DNA from: Faecimorpha sp963627615
GTDB taxonomy: Bacteria > Bacillota > Clostridia > Lachnospirales > Bianqueaceae
DNA length: 8,055 nucleotides
Assembly (NCBI GenBank): GCA_963627615.1
Contig: CAVGBV010000091.1
Location: 1 to 8,055 of the forward strand
Direction of reading: 5' to 3'
The position numbers and the translations under genes are program-made. Shown here piece after piece: positions 5,365 to 8,055 of the stretch. The notes beneath the pieces are model-generated. The model was not told the origin of the DNA. It ran no database searches and was given only the letters and a program-made list of their open reading frames with translations. Within the stretch, counting starts at the first letter, position 1, and each line of letters starts with the position of its first letter.

Positions 5365-6963
5365 TTATTCGATCCTAACAGGACCGCCAAAACTCGCGAT
5401 CAGAGAATCCAAACCCTGATCCGGCGCGCTCTGGCCGGAACGGACTTCATATTCGTCCTTGGTAAGAGCACGAACCGGAACTTCCCGTCCCAGTATGACA
5501 CGGATATGGGAAGCGATATCACTGAGCTTTTCCTGGTTGCGAACCAGGAGCTGATCTCGGTATACAGCCCGGTCCGCGATCAGGTAGACCGCCGTATCGT
5601 CGGACTCCATGCGGATCATGTTCAGTATATAATAGCCTCGGTTTTCCTGCATGAGCTGCTGTTTGAGGTCCGCCCATTGCTGAGCGGAGAGCAGAGCGGC
5701 GCCGGATGGACGGGCAGGCTGCAAGGGTTTAACAGGCGTCGGCTTTTTAGGCTCCGGAGATTTGGAAGCGGCAGCGGTGGGGGCAGATACGGCAGCGGTC
5801 GGCGCGACCGGAATGCCGCGGGCAATTTTGCCCTCAACCTGTTCCAATCTCGCCAGAATGCTTCCGGATATGGTATCCTCCAGACGGCACAGACGCAGCA
5901 GGCCGACCTCCAACAGGATCCTCTTTTCAGCGGCTCCGCGCAGAGAGAGCTCCAGTTTGGATAATTCTTCAATATAGTAGCTGATGGTCTCTGGACCGGT
6001 GCGGCCGGCATTTTCACGGAGACCGGCAATCTCGGACTCTGGTGCGACGATAAAGGAAAGCGCTTCGTCCCCCATCATCTGCAGCAGCAGAATGTTTCGC
6101 AGATAGCTGATCCAGTCCAGAAGAAAACGGGAAGTATCCTTGCCGGAAGCAAAGAGCTCTTCCAGTTCCTTGAGACAGGCGGTTTTATCGTGTGTAAGCA
6201 AAATCCCGGTCATCGTGTAAAACAGCCGCCGATCGGTTGCGCCTAATACATCCAGCACCTTTTCCAAAGTAATCCGCTGATCCATGTAGAAAGCGGCGCA
6301 TTGATCCAGGATACTCAGCGCGTCACGGGAAGCGCCGTCAGCGGCGTCAGCGATATAACTCAGCGCCGCTTCGTCAGCGTCGATACCTTCGGCCTTGGAC
6401 AGCCGAATCAGCTGTCCGGTCAAATCCTTGGCGCTGATTCGGCGAAAATCATAACGCTGGCAGCGGGACAGAATGGTAGGCAGGAGCTTATGCGGTTCCG
6501 TTGTCGCCAGAATAAAGATAACATGAGCGGGAGGCTCCTCCAGGGTTTTCAGCAATGCGTTGAAAGCGCTGGTCGAGAGCATATGGACCTCATCGATGAT
6601 ATAAACTTTGTATTTTCCGCGGGAAGGAGCATAGCGCACCTCCTCGCGCAATTCGCGAATGCTGTCTACACCGTTGTTGGAGGCGGCGTCAATTTCAATG
6701 ACATTGAAGTCGGACTCGCCTTCCAGACAAAGCTCACACTGATTGCAGGGATCGCCGTCGACCGGGTGCAGACAGTTGACCGCGCGTGCGAAGATTTTCG
6801 CGGTGGAAGTTTTTCCGGTGCCTCTTGTTCCGCAGAACAGATAGGCGTGGCCGATTCGGCCGCTTTTGACCTGGTTTTTGAGTGCGGTCATGATGGCGTC
6901 CTGACCGATTACCTCGGAAAAGGTGCGCGGCCGCCATTTGCGGTATAATGCCAGATATGCCAT
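5365..6963 (-). CDS. dnaX: DNA polymerase III subunit gamma/tau (clamp loader ATPase)
   Basis: The AAA+ motor of the sliding-clamp loader; the tau form also organises the replisome. The 532 residues begin with the near-universal YLALYRKWRPRTFSEVIGQD (3-22). Walker A is GTRGTGKT (45-52). A zinc module has Cys64, Cys73, Cys76 and Cys79. IDEVHML (123-129) is Walker B with the DEVH of this family, ATTEP (153-157) is sensor 1, and LSRC (165-168) bears the arginine finger. Domain III runs to about residue 375. A proline/alanine-rich linker occupies about 383-420, followed by a roughly 110-residue C-terminal tau-type region (about 421-532), which is AT-poorer and less conserved. The ATG at 6963 has GGGAGGGAGG 8 nt upstream. 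The gene follows the SRP RNA, as in Bacillus. A possible shortened gamma form is discussed under findings. Confidence 0.97.
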   Translation of the reverse strand: MAYLALYRKWRPRTFSEVIGQDAIMTALKNQVKSGRIGHAYLFCGTRGTGKTSTAKIFARAVNCLHPVDGDPCNQCELCLEGESDFNVIEIDAASNNGVDSIRELREEVRYAPSRGKYKVYIIDEVHMLSTSAFNALLKTLEEPPAHVIFILATTEPHKLLPTILSRCQRYDFRRISAKDLTGQLIRLSKAEGIDADEAALSYIADAADGASRDALSILDQCAAFYMDQRITLEKVLDVLGATDRRLFYTMTGILLTHDKTACLKELEELFASGKDTSRFLLDWISYLRNILLLQMMGDEALSFIVAPESEIAGLRENAGRTGPETISYYIEELSKLELSLRGAAEKRILLEVGLLRLCRLEDTISGSILARLEQVEGKIARGIPVAPTAAVSAPTAAASKSPEPKKPTPVKPLQPARPSGAALLSAQQWADLKQQLMQENRGYYILNMIRMESDDTAVYLIADRAVYRDQLLVRNQEKLSDIASHIRVILGREVPVRALTKDEYEVRSGQSAPDQGLDSLIASFGGPVRIE

Positions 6964-6996
6964 GATGGTATCCTCCCTCCCAATGAAATCATTAAC

Positions 6997-7027
6997 AAAA
7001 AAGCATCTGATCCTGGAGATCAGACGC
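6997..7027 (-). terminator. Intrinsic terminator of the SRP RNA gene
   Basis: On the minus strand GCGTCTGATC (7027-7018), a 5-nt loop and GATCAGATGC (7012-7003) form a 10-bp stem with one G-U pair. Six Ts (7002-6997) follow. It lies 17 nt beyond the predicted SRP RNA end and only about 20 nt before the dnaX ribosome binding site. Confidence 0.88.
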
Positions 7028-7043
7028 CGAAAGGTTCTTTTTT

Positions 7044-7312
7044 ACTCCGTGCATCCGTCTTCGATACGCACCCATAAGCGTTACACGGGCAGCCAGCTCG
7101 GGCCAGGTTTCCTCGCGGCACATAGAAGGACTCCCTTAGTGCTGCTTCCTTCCGGACCTGACACGGTTCAGAAGATTCTATTGCGCAAGACCCAACCGTC
7201 AACACCGCGTCACCCGCGGCAGACCCTACAGATACGAACCTCGGACGGATATCACCCCTGCTGTAGCGGATTGCAGGTACAGGGCACCGCTATCTCCCCG
7301 GCTGCACGAAGT
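7044..7312 (-). ncRNA. ffs: Signal recognition particle RNA, long bacterial (Alu-containing) type
   Basis: The RNA scaffold of the signal recognition particle, which binds Ffh and targets nascent membrane and secreted proteins. The S-domain signature GTCAGGTCCGGAAGGAAGCA (7162-7143, minus strand), with its GGAA tetraloop and asymmetric loop, is unmistakable. The 5' part, with GGGGAGATAGCGGTGCC and CCTGTACCTGCAATCCGC, matches the Alu-domain half of the long clostridial and Bacillus scRNA. The two ends pair: ACTTCGTGCA (7312-7303) with TGCACGGAGT (7053-7044), with one G-U pair. The 5' end is placed 7 nt after the -10 box. The 3' end is the base of the stem and could be some nucleotides further out. 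The resulting 269 nt agrees with the usual size of about 265-270. Open frames across this segment are incidental. Also called scr in Bacillus. Confidence 0.95.
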
Positions 7313-7318
7313 ATCTAT

Positions 7319-7347
7319 ATTATAACGGAGAGTCCGGAGGATGTCAA
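7319..7347 (-). promoter_or_regulatory. Perfect-consensus sigma-A promoter of the SRP RNA
   Basis: On the minus strand TTGACA (7347-7342) and TATAAT (7324-7319) are separated by exactly 17 bp, so both boxes and the spacer match the ideal. The predicted start (A at 7312) is exactly the first base of the SRP RNA terminal stem, which supports both calls. Such strength suits an abundant stable RNA. Confidence 0.92.
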
Positions 7348-7410
7348 GTGAATTCTTGAAGGATGAAGAGGGCTCGAACATATATTTTACCATAATTGTA
7401 TGAAAAGTTC

Positions 7411-7438
7411 TTGACATTTCCGCAAAATCAGATAGAAT
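7411..7438 (+). promoter_or_regulatory. Predicted sigma-A promoter of rsmD
   Basis: TTGACA (7411-7416) is followed after 16 bp by TAGAAT (7433-7438), 40 bp before the rsmD start. It is back to back with the SRP RNA promoter; 63 bp lie between the two -35 boxes. Confidence 0.75.
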
Positions 7439-7478
7439 TAAGGTGTGTATTATTTTTTAAAAGTGAGGGGGCTTCAGA

Positions 7479-8045
7479 ATGCCGAGGATTATTGCCGGGT
7501 CTGCACGGGGAATTTCATTGGCGACACCGGATGGACTGGACACGAGGCCTACGGCAGACAGCCGAAAAGAAGCGGTTTTTTCGAGCATACAGTTTGAACT
7601 GCCGGGATGCCGTTTTCTGGACCTCTTCGCGGGCAGCGGCGCGGCAGGTTTGGAAGCGCTGAGCCGTGGAGCCGATCAGGCGGTATTTGTGGAGCGCGGG
7701 CGTCAGGCGGTGGATTGCATTCAAAAGAATCTGGAGAAAACACGGCTGGCATCCAAGGCACGAGTCCTGTCAGAGGATGTGCTGAGCGCCCTGACACGTC
7801 TGATGACAGAGAAGGCGGAATTTGATGTGATCTTTTTGGATCCGCCGTATCATAAGGGATATGAAGAGCAGGTTTGCCTGGAAATTATGAAAAAGGGCCT
7901 GTTGGCGGCGGGCGGATTGATGGTGGTAGAATCGGCGGCAGACACAGAATTTGAAGTGCCGGAAGGCCTTCGGCTGATAAAGAGTAAAGCGTACCGTATC
8001 ACCAAATTCACGCTGCTGCGGCGGGACGAAGGAGTAGACGAGTGA
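7479..8045 (+). CDS. rsmD: 16S rRNA (guanine(966)-N(2))-methyltransferase RsmD
   Basis: Transfers a methyl group from S-adenosylmethionine to N2 of G966 (E. coli numbering) in helix 31 of 16S rRNA during 30S assembly. The 188 residues are the normal length. IIAGSARG lies at 4-11, and TRPTADSRKEAVF (22-34) is the family's RPTxD(x)xKEA(L/V)F motif. The SAM-binding Rossmann loop is FLDLFAGSGAAGLEALSRGA (46-65), with acidic Glu72 in VFVERG. The catalytic DPPY (121-124) is typical of N2-guanine and N6-adenine methylases. GAGGGGG (7465-7471) lies 7 nt upstream of the ATG. The TGA overlaps the next gene's GTG, suggesting an operon, as commonly seen with coaD. Its position divergent from the SRP RNA looks lineage-specific to me, but that is inference. 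Confidence 0.95.
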   Translation: MPRIIAGSARGISLATPDGLDTRPTADSRKEAVFSSIQFELPGCRFLDLFAGSGAAGLEALSRGADQAVFVERGRQAVDCIQKNLEKTRLASKARVLSEDVLSALTRLMTEKAEFDVIFLDPPYHKGYEEQVCLEIMKKGLLAAGGLMVVESAADTEFEVPEGLRLIKSKAYRITKFTLLRRDEGVDE

Positions 8046-8055
8046 CGGTATTTGT
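8042..8055 (+). CDS. Start of the next gene in the rsmD operon, truncated by window end (possibly coaD)
   Basis: GTG at 8042-8044 overlaps the rsmD TGA (8043-8045) and is preceded by AAGGAG (8029-8034) at 7-nt spacing, a good ribosome binding site. Only the start codon and three more codons are visible (MTVF, then a partial codon), too few to identify. In many Firmicutes rsmD is followed by coaD (phosphopantetheine adenylyltransferase), whose N terminus often reads as a short beta strand such as (M)xxAVYPGSFDP. The fit is plausible but unproven. Confidence 0.5.

Noticed and set aside
4960..5964. A 334-codon open frame on the plus strand opposite ybaB and the end of dnaX
   Set aside because: It lies antisense to two confidently identified genes, has low-complexity Ser/Thr/Arg-rich sequence, no family motifs, and spans their promoter region. 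It is a by-product of codon composition.
6301..6948. A 215-codon plus-strand frame opposite dnaX
   Set aside because: It is antisense to the conserved ATPase domain and has no recognisable motif or ribosome binding site.
7020..7417. Minus-strand open frames of 61 and 63 codons, and a plus-strand frame, over the SRP RNA
   Set aside because: The segment is a structural RNA with a signature motif and a paired terminal stem; the frames are incidental.
1..8055. CRISPR arrays, tRNA genes, toxin-antitoxin or defence genes
   Set aside because: I looked for spaced direct repeats, tRNA cloverleaf signatures and small paired genes and saw none; apart from the left-edge scar the region is ordinary chromosomal housekeeping and sugar metabolism.

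Overview
The window reads as chromosomal DNA from a Gram-positive Clostridia-type bacterium, most likely Lachnospiraceae-like. Three things point there: the gene order long SRP RNA - dnaX - ybaB - recR typical of Firmicutes, a long (about 269 nt) SRP RNA with an Alu domain rather than a short 4.5S RNA, and strong GGAGG-type ribosome binding sites throughout. A run of 52 Ns shows that this is a gapped draft or metagenomic assembly.

Layout. Bases 1-about 405 are AT-richer than the rest and carry a degraded C-terminal piece of a ParB-like protein of the kind carried by integrative elements. It ends at an imperfect inverted repeat (409-460). A sigma-A-like promoter at 524-552 then drives a two-gene L-arabinose operon, an FGGY-family L-ribulokinase and L-ribulose-5-phosphate 4-epimerase (588-2898). 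A strong hairpin (2898-2943) separates this operon from a convergent MATE-family multidrug exporter on the minus strand (2946-4280). The exporter is interrupted by the N gap and is out of frame as printed.

From 7347 leftwards on the minus strand runs a conserved housekeeping block: a perfect-consensus promoter, SRP RNA (7312-7044), a terminator, dnaX (DNA polymerase III gamma/tau), an internal promoter, ybaB/ebfC, recR and a terminator, after which comes the MATE gene. Divergently, on the plus strand, a promoter at 7411-7438 drives rsmD (16S rRNA G966 methyltransferase). rsmD overlaps by 4 bp the GTG start of a further gene cut by the window end; coaD is expected there from common gene order.

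The kinase and epimerase carry out consecutive steps from L-ribulose to D-xylulose 5-phosphate; the isomerase araA and any regulator lie outside the window. The dnaX-ybaB-recR genes serve replication and recombinational repair, the SRP RNA serves protein targeting, and RsmD serves ribosome maturation. I see no clearly new biological system. The points most worth a second look are the frame and gap inconsistency in the MATE gene, the mobile-element scar at the left edge, a possible -1 frameshift site in dnaX, and two terminators placed immediately upstream of the dnaX and MATE ribosome binding sites.
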